Below, one piece after another: positions 10,745-20,960 of a stretch of DNA of 64,000 nt; the first letter of the stretch is position 1; each line of letters starts with the position of its first letter. The stretch spans positions 8,246,001 through 8,310,000 of the forward strand of contig OZ017803.1 of assembly GCA_963969395.1 (NCBI GenBank), written 5' to 3'. The notes beneath the pieces are model-generated. The model was not told where the DNA came from. It worked only from the letters and a program-made list of their open reading frames with translations, and made no database searches. The translations under genes were made by a program, and so were the position numbers. Source of the stretch: Pseudoscleropodium purum. Taxonomy: Eukaryota > Streptophyta > Bryopsida > Hypnales > Brachytheciaceae.

Positions 10745-10936
10745 AGATTAAGGGAGTGACCGTGGGGCAGTTTGGGTAGGGCGGTCGGGGGAAATAGGGC
10801 CGTCAAAGCAGACGGGGCGGACGGAGCGGACGGGCAGGGCGGACGGGATGACAAGCGAACGGGGCGGTCCCAGCAGACGCTGCGGACACAGCGTCCGCGT
10901 CCAGATGTCCCGGACGTCCGGACGTCGTGTCAACCC
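10745..10936. repeat. GC-rich CGGACG-motif array 3, right end like the 61.5-kb MITE
   Basis: About 190 bp of GGACGGAGCGGACGGG-type sequence. The last 60 bp closely match the right end of the MITE at 61506-61836: both have an ACACAGCGTCC word, then ATGTCCC, a GACGTC- or GACC-type segment, and the identical terminus GTCAACCCTG. The matching left terminus CAGGGTTGAC and an 8-bp target duplication are not visible here, so this copy is either truncated or one end of a larger element. Confidence 0.75.
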
Positions 10937-11574
10937 TGCCCCACCCATATATACTTCCTGTGGTGATAGTAAAATCATCTAATTACACTGTGTCAATCGT
11001 GTCTCCGATCTCTTACACTTGTAGGGGTTGCAGCGCCACGAATGGCCGCGTTGGCTTCATCTCTGGATACGTGCCAAACGCTTCAACCAGTAGTAGAACC
11101 ACCTACGTGCACGTGCAGTTGCCCTTGTCCGTGATCATGATCGCAAGCTCTCGTCATAGCTTCTACTTGGATTTCTTCCTGGAATGTTTCTAGATCTTCT
11201 CCTTCTCTTGTGAGTTTGTGCAAAGAACTTGAACCACCCAAGACACTAGGTTGTTGTACTGTGTCAGCATGGCCTATGCGAATAAACGTGAATTCATCTG
11301 AATCTCCGCATGTTGATTCCAAAGAATTCTGCGTTCGTGGACTTGAAGGTATTGCAATCTTGACGCTTACTCTCCTACGTTCAAAAAAATCATTGGAAAA
11401 GTAGTTTGAATCATGTACGTTACAACATTGAAGAGATTGCGTTTCCTCAATGGTAAAACTCTTGTCTGCATTACTTGAACCTTGAGCTGTGTCTCCGACT
11501 ACATGCTCCAGCCGAGATACTCGTTCTTCTAAGCCTCGCAAGCTCTCGTGCACGTGGATCATGGATTCCTAGTC

Positions 11575-12095
11575 AACCATAGAAACTCAATGTTCTTATG
11601 AGCTTTGAAAATCTCATGAGCATTATGGCAAACCTCGCTCCACATTCCACAATCAAACATACTCGGGGTTGTCCCACTAAAAAACTTTGAATTGAAAATA
11701 GAGTATGTACCACTAAAAAAAGGGGCTCCATTTTATTGATTTTGGTCGTTGGTTGTTGAGGTAAGCAATGTGGAATTTTTGGAATTGATTAAGTGAGAAG
11801 TGATTTGAATTCCACATTACTTACACACATGTACCATAGATTCGTGCTCACCCATAGAAACTTGGTGATCGTGTGAGTTTTGAAAATTTCATGAGCATTA
11901 TGGCAAACCTCTCTTCACACTAAAACATATTCAATCTAATTGTCCCATTCTAAACCTTTGAATTGGAAATAGAGCATAGAAAAAGGCTCAACTTTATTTA
12001 TTTTGATCATTGATCATTAAGCAAGTAATGTGGAATTTATGGGAATTCTAGAATTGATTGAGTAGGAATTGATTTGAATTAATTCCACATCACTT
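11575..12095. repeat. Tandem duplication within the TOR1-like pseudogene
   Basis: Two diverged copies with a period of about 275 bp. Each has an AGAAACT start, a TTTGAAAAT..CATGAGCATTATGGCAAACC block, and an internal stem formed by AATGTGGAAT and ATTCCACAT words. The unit starts at the edge of the 11568 exon, so the splice-acceptor area was copied as well. Confidence 0.65.
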
Positions 12096-12262
12096 GCTCA
12101 ACAATCAAAATCAATAGATGGAATGCTTTAGTGGTACAAACACTATTTCTTATTTGATGGTCTTTTAATGGGATGGAGGGAGTAGCATCTCTTACAACCT
12201 ATGTAAATCCATCATTAGAGTCTTAAAAAGATCTGGTTGACAAATAGCAAATTGGTGCTTTA

Positions 12263-12662
12263 AGGTGATTGCAATAAACACTTGTATTATTTTAAAGAAC
12301 TTCTAATTGGATATTGTCCTATTCATTTTTGGGGATTTTTAGTACTATTTTGGGGCCAATAAAAACAAATTTGAAGCTAAAAATTGGAAAGTCTAAGGTT
12401 CTCTACAATGATAATATGAATTGATTAAATGGTATTTTAAAAATAGCATTTCTGAACCATGCATTTTTTAAGAAAATTTTGAGTTTTTCTATTTTGTGTG
12501 TAAGTTTTAGAGAATTTCTTTTAGCACTAAAGTTTTGAAAGTACATTTTTTTGTATTATACTAATATTCTACATTTTTTTTATTGAATTTTTTTTCCAAT
12601 TTTTTTCACTTATACAAGAGTAAAAATGCAACAAACAGTACAAATATTTCTTGCAATCACCC
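12263..12662. mobile_element. 400-bp MITE of the GGTGATTGCAA family (copy A)
   Basis: The left end is AGGTGATTGCAATAAACAC; the right end is the complement of GGGTGATTGCAAGAAATA. It is flanked by TTTA at 12259-12262 and 12663-12666. It lies in an intron of the TOR1-like pseudogene. It shares ends with the larger copies at 19612-20956 and 59032-59761. Confidence 0.75.
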
Positions 12663-15600
12663 TTTAGTAAAGAAAACAACTATGAGTTAGGGGGCTTAGA
12701 TATTTACTTGCAACATTCCATTATGGAAAGTTGTTGGTGCTCCAAGCTATTGAAGTGTTGATGGATAGATACTATATCAATAGTTGGCTTATCAACGTCA
12801 TTCATTGAAGTAACATTAGGGTCCCATTGAGGAACATACTCATCATTTTGATGAGTTTGTGGTTCTTTCACTTCTTGTTAATATAATCCAAAGGTTCATT
12901 AGGCTTTGGATCTTAGTATCCATTATCTCTAATTTGTTTAACAAAATCTATTGAGACAACAAAAAATTATGGAGGAGATGAATGGATTAATAGTTTTGAA
13001 ATGAGGCATTTATTGTTCTATTTTATAAGTATGTCATTGGAGCAACATCATATGGTCTTAATTTCTAAAATATAATCACAAAAAAGAAAATATTATTGTT
13101 TTTGGATACAAATAACATTATTATTGAAAAGTTATTGCTAAGGCTAAAGTTATCAAAGGCATTATTTATAATATTTTAGTAAATTAATAAGATTGGATGA
13201 AGTTGAACAAAAATTGAAAAAGAGGTGCTCACTTGCAATATCCCCATTCTCTATTGGTTGATTGATTTGACCAACTTCACTTTGATCATATTGAGGATCC
13301 ACACCTCTATACCTCTCTAGACACAATGTTTCACAAGAATCATTATATAATGGATTACATCTTGATAATGTGGCCATACAATTATTGTGATAAATTGGAT
13401 TTTCACTAGCAATCCTACAAACCCTTGGACTCTCTCCATGTGGAGTCGTATGGGGCACCAATGCCCACGTGCCAATCAATGGAATTATTGGAATCTTTCA
13501 CTCCTTCTACCTTTCAAAAGAATTTAGGGTTTGCATTTTTATCACCATGAACTAATGTCTTTTTCTTTAGCCATGTATTTGCATGTTTATCAAGTATGGA
13601 CTTGAGACTTTCACTTCTATTACAAAATGAAAAATTCATTGAAATGCCAAATCTCATCAATAGACTATTTTTAAGATAATTCAACGGAAGGGTGGCATCT
13701 CCATCAAAAAATTGGTTGGAGACTTGGCTTTTTGGCTATTTGATGGTTCAGCACCTACAAAAAAAATACAAGAGTAATTTATCTATCAATTATAGCAATC
13801 CTTCTAACTATCATTAACAACTCTTCTTAAAGTCCTATGTGTTCTAAATCTATCTACACAAATGTCTAATAAATTATTAATGGTTAGAACTTGTATATAA
13901 AAAATCAAGTCTTTTATGAAAATAGTTACAAAAATGCATTAAATAAAAAATTTAACCTAACCATGTAACCCATTTGAATGATAGATATTTTTCCATAGTT
14001 GCAAGGCTTTACAAACACTATTTCGAATAGGCTTCACCTTCAAATATGTCAATCATAATATATGTCAAAATTTGAAGTTATTATCATTAAATACCTTGCC
14101 ATGTGTTTCCACATTTCCATAAATTTTTTGAAAAAGAATAAAAACATATTTGGGAAACTTGTTTACAATATTAAACTTGTCAATCTCAATGCAAAGTAAA
14201 ATTGTCAAAAGATAAGACTTTACTTTTTGACAAAAAACCTCATCAAGCAAACAAAACAAATGAAATATAAACACAAATTAATTAGGATTATCTTTCCAAA
14301 GAACAAGTATTATGAGACTTAAAAGAATATTTGTTTCGTTATTTTGAATTTAGCCAAGAAAGAAAAAGAAAGATGTTTCACCTTATCCAATTGAGTATTT
14401 TCTAATGCAATGATTATGCTTTCCCTATAAGATCCTAAAGCAAGGCTTGCTATTGAAGCTATGGAAGATAAAGTGTTTGTTGCTGCTTTTTGCACTACCC
14501 ATTTACTATTGATGAGTTCTTGAGTCAAATTGAGTAGAACTCGTAATTGAGACAAAGAAACCACTCCTAGAACCTACACGATTATTAATATGGAGAAATA
14601 AAAATAGAAATAATACAAACTAATTGAAATATTATTGTGGATTCAAGAATGATCCAGGAAGATGATGAAAAATATACAAGGCATATGCAGACTGAACAAG
14701 CAATAATGTCACGCAGTTAAAGAATTATAATTTTCAATTTGATTTCAAACTTCAATTATTGATCAAATTTGATCACACTCAAGAAGAAGAAGAAGAGTTT
14801 TCAAACAACACAAGATAATCAACAACTATAGACTAATACATCCATTATTGAATTCAATTATTAAAATCTAGAATTTCAATCATAAAAATTGTTTGAAAAT
14901 GAAACTACAAGTTCTAGAATTTAGATTTTAAACTTTGAAGAAGATACCTTCACACATATAGGTGATTCAAAATGAAACACAAATAAATCCAACATTGGGT
15001 GAAGTTGCCAAAAAAAGAATGTCTAAGTTGAAAATCATGTTGGAAACACAAATACTATCTATTTGTAGACTATACAAGATTACTAACTTTTTGTAAGAGA
15101 TTTGTTTTACTATTGTGGTGAAATGGCAAGTGAATAAAATAGATGTACTTGGACCATGACACTAATGGCATTTAGAAGCAATGCCTTGACTAGAAAATTA
15201 GGTCTACCCAACATTTTTACAACTCGTGGGCATAGATGTTGTAAAGTCAAAAGGTGTCGGTCTTTAATACATTTGATGACCTCTGCTAAACACATTGAAG
15301 CTTCGGTTTGCAAATTTTCATGTTGTTCTATTAGAGCCTCCAACAAAGGTTTAATAAATACATTGTTAGTAGATTCAAGATCTACACCTCCAATTTGAGA
15401 AGCCAATATTCCAATAGTTTCTACACTTGCTTCATGGATATAAGAGTTTGGATCCTTCAACCTTCTAATAATGTTTCCTACCATCTTTGGTAGATGGCAT
15501 GCCAATAGATCACCATGAATTGTGGCCAATATTCCAACAAAATGGATGCAATTGTGCCGCACTACACTCTTATATTGCGCATCTGTGTCATGCAAGCAAG

Positions 15601-15769
15601 CCAAAAAGAGTGTAATCCCCTTAGGAGTCAAATTTTGTATTATCCTCTCTAATTCTTCCATTGCCAATTGTTGCGTATCTCGGTCTGAAAGCTTATGCAA
15701 TGTTTGGAGAATGTCATTTCTTAGCTCTATAAGAGCCGTAGTCTTGCTTATAGTTTGTTCAGTCCCCAT

Positions 15770-16229
15770 CCTCTCCCTTTGCCATCACCATAACCACCAC
15801 TATACCAAAATTTCTCTCTTCTCTTATGCCACAAGGCTTTGCCTTTGAGATTTTTTATTTAGTTGTGCAATTATTCTTTACTTCCTATGAAAAAACATAC
15901 AAATTATCCTTCTCTTTACCACAAACCTAATCCAAACAAAACATCAATAATATTATGACCTCTTGCTCCATTCTAATTCCCTATTTTCTACTAGAAAAAC
16001 AAACAATTAAAATTAAAATTCCCGTCAACTCATTGGATCATCTACATACATCTCAAAATTCATTAACTCTAAAAAATAAATGCCCTATCTAATCAATCAT
16101 AAAGCCATTCCACCAATTGAGTGTGGCAATGTGATGCAAAAAAAATTGTTAAAAGATATAAAAAGAATGAAATTATTTACTTTGAAAACAAATAAAAAAT
16201 ACTTAAAACTCTTGGATAAAGGAGGAGTT
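15770..16229. other. Intergenic, upstream of the TOR1-like pseudogene
   Basis: This short AT-rich interval lies between the start of the TOR1-like locus and the LINE fragment. It would have held the promoter and 5' UTR. I see no further feature in it. Confidence 0.4.
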
Positions 16230-17270
16230 TGAGCATACTTAATGGAATTTGTTGTATTTCTATGGAAAGTCTAATCTATCAAATCATAGACCTATAGCAC
16301 TTACAAATACTATATATAAATTATTCACTAGTATTATAACTCTAATCTTCTCAGAATATGGTAAAAAACACCAAATCCTTCACAATAGCCAAAAGGGATT
16401 TAGAACAACTCCAACTTCTCATAGCAACTCTAGGAGACGCACAATTTACAAACCAAGACATTTATATACTATACATAGACTTCAAAAATGCATTTGGATC
16501 CATAGACCATGCAAGACTCTTTGCCATAATAATAGATCTTGGATATCCAAAAGATGTTGTAGTATCAATAGGAAATATCTACTCACATTCTAACACAGTA
16601 ATCACAAGTGAACACTTTGGAAGCACTAAACCAATACCAATACAAAGAGGTACCATTCAAAGAGACATCCTGAGTTCCTACCTTTTTCTTATTTTTTTAG
16701 AAAACCACTACTCAAATGGCTCCAAGAAGGCAACAATGGTTATACATTTGGTACATCCAAAATAACTATTAGCTCTGCAACATATGCAAATGACCTAACA
16801 ACTACATCAAATAAGGTCACATCACTTCAAAATCAACTTAACAAAATGGATAAATTTGGTGAATGGTCTAGGATGGACTTAGGCCTATCCGAATGCACAA
16901 TCATAGATGCCCAAATAAATCAAAAACAAAACCTAACACTTTTAAGACCAAATACAAGTCATGAATATAAGTTATAGAAATCAACCAATACTAATTTTAC
17001 ACCAAAATGAACTATACACATATTTAGGCGTACAACTAGTACCATCACTAAAATGGAAAATACAAACCTATATCACTACTAAAAAAGTAATAGACCAATG
17101 CACAATACTCACAAATTATCTAATCACAATAAAACAAAAAATCAACATCGTCGACACTGTAATAAGAACTGGCATAGCCTATAGCTTCTATGCAATTCCA
17201 TACTTTCTATCAACAATTAAAAAACTAGATAATACTAGTAGAAAATTCAGCATCCATAATGACAAAAAAG
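16230..17270 (+). pseudogene. Non-LTR retrotransposon (LINE) reverse transcriptase fragment
   Basis: Three overlapping frames together give an ordered reverse transcriptase: NLSNHRPIALTNTIYKL (fingers, 16260s), ILHNSQKGFR, YIDFKNAFGSIDH (motif A, 16460s-16500s), PIQRGTIQRDILSSYLF (motif B region, near 16640-16690), TYANDL (motif C, near 16780) and a YLGVQLVPSLKW block (near 17020). The frame changes near 16400 and again after about 16700. Motif C reads YAND instead of YADD, which removes a catalytic aspartate. No endonuclease domain or poly-A tail could be assigned, so the copy is truncated and dead. The clade was not determined. Confidence 0.82.
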
Positions 17271-17544
17271 TGTTGATTTTTTTTGTTAATGTTTGTGTTG
17301 ATTAGGACATGTTGATCCGGACGTTGCATAGCAAAAAAATGTTGATTTGGACATGAAATTGAACACTTTTTGGTTGAGAAAAGCGAAAAAATGTTAGTTT
17401 GGCAACAAAAAAGTGCTCATTTTCACAAATAAAATTTTTGAACCAATGAGGGATTGCCACATGGCACCACACCACACAAACAAGCCACATGGCAACCCGC
17501 CACGCAGGTGAGGCCACCTAGATGGTTGTGCCACATGGGCGGGG

Positions 17545-17612
17545 TGGCTCCTGGGGTTTGAACCCAGGACCTTGGAGGTGACACTCCAAGGTCATGAATC
17601 AATGCACCAGAA
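17545..17612 (-). other. tRNA-like segment, possibly a SINE head
   Basis: On the minus strand the sequence has a box-B-like GGGTTCAAACCCC T-arm, a GACCTTGGAGTGTCACCTCCAAGG hairpin and a TGGTGCATTGA word where box A would be. A full cloverleaf with acceptor stem is not present, so this is not a functional tRNA. A tRNA-derived SINE fragment is possible. Confidence 0.35.
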
Positions 17613-17689
17613 ATGTATTTGCATGTGCATGGGAATAAATGTTTTTTTATTTAATTAGTTTCTCGTTGTTTTTGCATTTGCCATGTGAA

Positions 17690-18042
17690 GTCAGCAGTTT
17701 AAAGGGACCTTTTCACATAGTAAACTAACTTATTTTTTCAAACTTTCAACTAAGAAAAGTTGGGAAATGAAGATACCTTTGACCTTCAAAAATCCGTTTT
17801 CAGTTTGGAGTCTTTAGTAAAAAGTTATGGACAAAATTTAGAGAGGGTGTTTAAAAGTGTCAAAGAAAAATGGTGATTCTAACCCCTATCTGAATTTTGT
17901 TCATAACTTTTTATTTAAGACTCCAAATTGCAAATGGATTTTGGAGGTGAAAAGTACCTTTATTTCCCAACTTTCTTAGTAGAAAGTCTTAAAAAAAAGG
18001 TAGTATACTATGTGAAAACGACCCTTGAAGTCTATTGACTTT
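17690..18042. repeat. Inverted repeat (foldback) about 350 bp
   Basis: The left arm begins AGTCAGCAG..TTTTCACATAG. The right arm is the imperfect complement, ending CTATGTGAAAA..GACTT. The arms run most of the length, sharing AAAGTTGGGAAAT and TTTGGAGTCTTTA-type words. It is related to the foldback at 18830-19175. Confidence 0.6.
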
Positions 18043-18269
18043 TAAAAATACCGATTTGTGAATACTTAAGCTATTAAATTCTTTTTTACCTATATATTAT
18101 TTCCTTGAAGTATGAATATGAAATTAAAAAAAAAATTTGAGTATATATTTCCAACATTTTTTTTCAAAATGTGAAGGAAGGTTGAAAGTTCTACAATTGA
18201 CAAACACATTTTGGATAAATAGTTTGAAAGAAAAAAACTTAACCATTTGTAACAAAATTTTAATATTTT

Positions 18270-18545
18270 TGCTTTAAAGTTCTCACACCAAATGTGTCGA
18301 AAGAGTAACTTTAAGGCACAAAAACTTTTATGACTTTTGATCATGTGATTGGAAAGTTACTCCATCATATGTAATTTTCATTAATCTTTGGGGAAATTGA
18401 AAATCTCAAAAATTTCTCAATAATATTACTTTTTCTGAAAATAAACATTTCAATTTGATTTCTTAAATTTATTTTTATATAAAAAGCTTTGAAGTACTCT
18501 ATTTTGATTAATGAGATGGAAATTATAAAGGTTTTTAATTTATTG
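18270..18545. repeat. Dispersed repeat, partner at 56785-57060
   Basis: It matches the AT-rich sequence that abuts the 5' edge of the AMP1-like fragment. Shared landmarks in order are TTCTCACACCAAATGTG-type, AGTAACTTTAAGG-type, CATAACTTTTGA-type and ATATGTAATTTTC words. Confidence 0.6.
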
Positions 18546-18829
18546 ATAGTTGTGGAATTTGTATTCTAAAATAAAGTAAAATTTTTTTTTTTGTTACTCA
18601 ATTTCAAATATTGTTGAAGAAGAAATAAAAACATTGGATTTATATCATTTATTACAACATTACAAATTATTCATGATTGAAATTGACATTTTTTAATTCT
18701 ATAATTATATCTTAAAGAACTTTGAACTTTAAATTATAACAATGAATCCCTTGAAGATATTAATCCTTTAATGAAAAATTATAAACAAAATGGAGATAGG
18801 TATTAGAAATTATTATTTTTATAAACTCA

Positions 18830-19175
18830 AGAAACTTTGGAGGTTATTTTGGCATAGTAGAAAAACATTTTTGAAAACATTTTGAACTAATAAAAGTTGA
18901 TAATTTAAATAAGCTTTCATCTCCAAAATTCCATTTGAGGTTTGGAGATTTTACTCAAAAGTTTTGGACAAATTTCAAAGAGAAGTTGGGAAATCATTAC
19001 TTTTGACATTTTTGAACATCTTCTCCAAATTTTGTCCATAACTTTTGATTGGAGGATGAAAACTTCAAATTGATTATAATAGATGAAAGCTTGTTTGAAT
19101 TACCAAATTTTATTAGTTCATAATTTTTTTTAAAAGTTGTTCTAATATGCCAAAATGGCCTCCAAAGTCTATTGA
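18830..19175. repeat. Inverted repeat (foldback) about 345 bp
   Basis: The left arm (TTTTGGCATAGTAGAA.., AAGCTTTCATCT, AAAAGTTTTGGACAAATTT) is mirrored by the right arm (AAATTTTGTCCATAACTTTT.., AGATGAAAGCTT, TATGCCAAAATGG). A further half-copy follows at about 19180-19370. Confidence 0.6.
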
Positions 19176-19611
19176 AATTTTTTTTTTATAATTCCGACAC
19201 TTCTCTAAATTTTGGTTATAACTTTTGATTGAACAATCAAAATCTCAAACAAATTGTTGGAGATGAAAGTTGGTTCAATTCCACAACTTTTTCCATTTCA
19301 AAGTTTTTTGGAAAAAGTTCATTTATTATGCGCAAATGACCTTCAAAGTCTGCTGACTTTAATGGACACTGAATTGTACTTGAATACTTAATTTAAAAGA
19401 AAACTACATTGTACAATAAAGATTCCAAAAGATTGCAAAAATGTTCAACAAAAATCTGTTGATTTTGTCATTGACTGCCCAAATCAACCAAAAAAATGTC
19501 ACCATTAACAAAAAAAATGTGAAAATGATCATTGTAGTATCCAAATCAACAAAAATATGTTGATTTTCTATTGATTTGGACATCATTTATTACTAGTGTA
19601 CATTTAGTTGT

Positions 19612-20956
19612 GGGTGATTGCAAGAAACACTTGTGCTACTGATTTGCTAGTTTTTTTGGAACTGCTAGAACTTTTGCTGTAACTTTTTATTCTAGATTCA
19701 ATGCCAAAACCAAAAAAATTCATTTAAGATGTCTTGTTTGTAATTGTATCCCTTCTTTTTCATAAATAAAAAAAACTATTTTATATTTAAAAACTCAATT
19801 TTTTTAATTTGTCACACTTTGACATTTAGGGATTTTTAGTATAAATGATTTTTAGTTGAAATTTCTATGGTATATTCTCCTAATAGGTAGACATATTCCT
19901 ATCAAAGATCATCTAAACATTAGAAGATTTTTCAAGGCTCTTGAAGCCTATGAGTTATCAATTGCAGGAACTCTGTAAGAATTTGACTGTACAGTGACAG
20001 CGCAGTGGGTTGACATGGCCAAGACTTTGCCACATCATTGTCCCAAAAAAATTTCAACTTTGTTTTGCATTTGAAGAATTTTAAACTTTTTTTTTCTTTT
20101 TGAAATTTTTTTTTCTGATAGCAGGCCGTTCCTTGCACTACAAGGAATAGCTATGGGAGAACAATCCCAAAATGGGCTTTCAGAGCCCTTAGATTTTTTC
20201 TAATGAATACATTATTTTATAGCCTCCATAGTTGTGCAAATAGGCCTCCCTTGAGCGAGCATTTCTAAACATTAGAGATGGTTTTGACTTCATTTATTTG
20301 TCAAATCTCATCACCAAGAAGTCTTTCCAAATGGCCAATTTTTCGTTTTGTTCAAAATTGTTTTTCCTATTTTCTACAAATTAAAATGTTGAGAGATGAA
20401 TTTTCTGGGACAACCAAAAAGACAATTTTGGGGTTTTGGGTTGTCCTAGAAAATACATCTCTCAACATTTTAATTTGTAGAAAATAGGAAAAATAATTTT
20501 GAACAAAACGAAAAATTGGCTATTTGGAGGGACTTCTTGGTGATGAGATTTGACCAAAAAAATGAAATCAAAACCATCTCTAATGTTTAGAAATGCGCAC
20601 ACAAGGGAGGCCTATTTGCACAATTGTAGAGGCTATAAAATAAGATATTTTTAAATTATCTTTGGTAGGAACATGTCTACCTATTAGAAGAATATATCAT
20701 AGAAATTTCAACTAAAATCATTTATACTAAAAATCCCTAAACGTCAAAGTATGACAAATTAACAAAATTGAATTTTAAATATAAAATGATTTTATTTAAT
20801 TTTTGAAATATAAAGCAAACAATTACAATCGAGACATCTAAGAAGAGTTTTTTTGGGTTTTGGCATTGAACCTAGAAATCAAATGTTAAAACAAAAGTTA
20901 TTGCGGTCCCAAAAAAACCCACAATCTAGCAGTACAAGTGTTTCTTGCAATCACCC
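19612..20956. mobile_element. 1,345-bp foldback element, GGGTGATTGCAA family (copy B)
   Basis: It starts GGGTGATTGCAAGAAACACT and ends with the exact complement. It is flanked by TTGT at 19608-19611 and 20957-20960. Almost the whole element is one long inverted repeat: each arm of more than 600 bp carries a TTTTTAGTATAAATGATTTT block, a GTCTACCTATTA/TAATAGGTAGAC block, a GGCCTCCCTTG block and a GTTGAGAGATG block, meeting near 20430. It encodes no transposase. A transcript would form a long hairpin. Confidence 0.85.
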
Positions 20957-20960
20957 TTGT

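Larger units (their letters stand above)
10993..15769 (-). pseudogene. TOR1/SPR2-like: TORTIFOLIA1/SPIRAL2-like microtubule-associated protein, decayed
   Basis: Plant TOR1/SPR2 proteins bind cortical microtubules through N-terminal HEAT repeats and affect directional growth. Exons recognised on the minus strand are 15769-15149 (N-terminal HEAT region with SDRDTQQLAMEELERII and LTPKGITLFLACL), 14573-14382 (SKWVVQKAATNTLSSIAS), 14037-13962 (VKPIRNSVCKALQLWK), 13754-about 13233, about 12874-12708 (IHQHFNSLEHQQLSIME) and 11568-about 11083 (ESMIHVHESLRGLEERVSRLE), followed by SVWHVSRDEANAAIR. The first three join in frame with good splice sites. Lesions follow: a one-base frame change in a poly-T run near 13705, TGA at 13514-13516 inside the NPKFF-KVE block (family: NPEFFQ-LE), TAG at 13415-13417, and TGA at 11083-11085 directly before SVWHV. 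The 12708/11568 junction does not hold frame. The conserved C-terminal domain is absent; a GC-rich array begins 57 bp beyond the last coding match. Confidence 0.82.

Noticed and set aside
10745..10936. Complete hAT MITE at array 3
   Set aside because: The right terminus matches the 61.5-kb MITE, but no left CAGGGTTGAC and no 8-bp duplication (CCCCACCC) could be found on the left.
17545..17612. Functional tRNA gene on the minus strand
   Set aside because: A T-arm-like block is present, but no full acceptor stem or anticodon arm can be formed; at most a SINE fragment.
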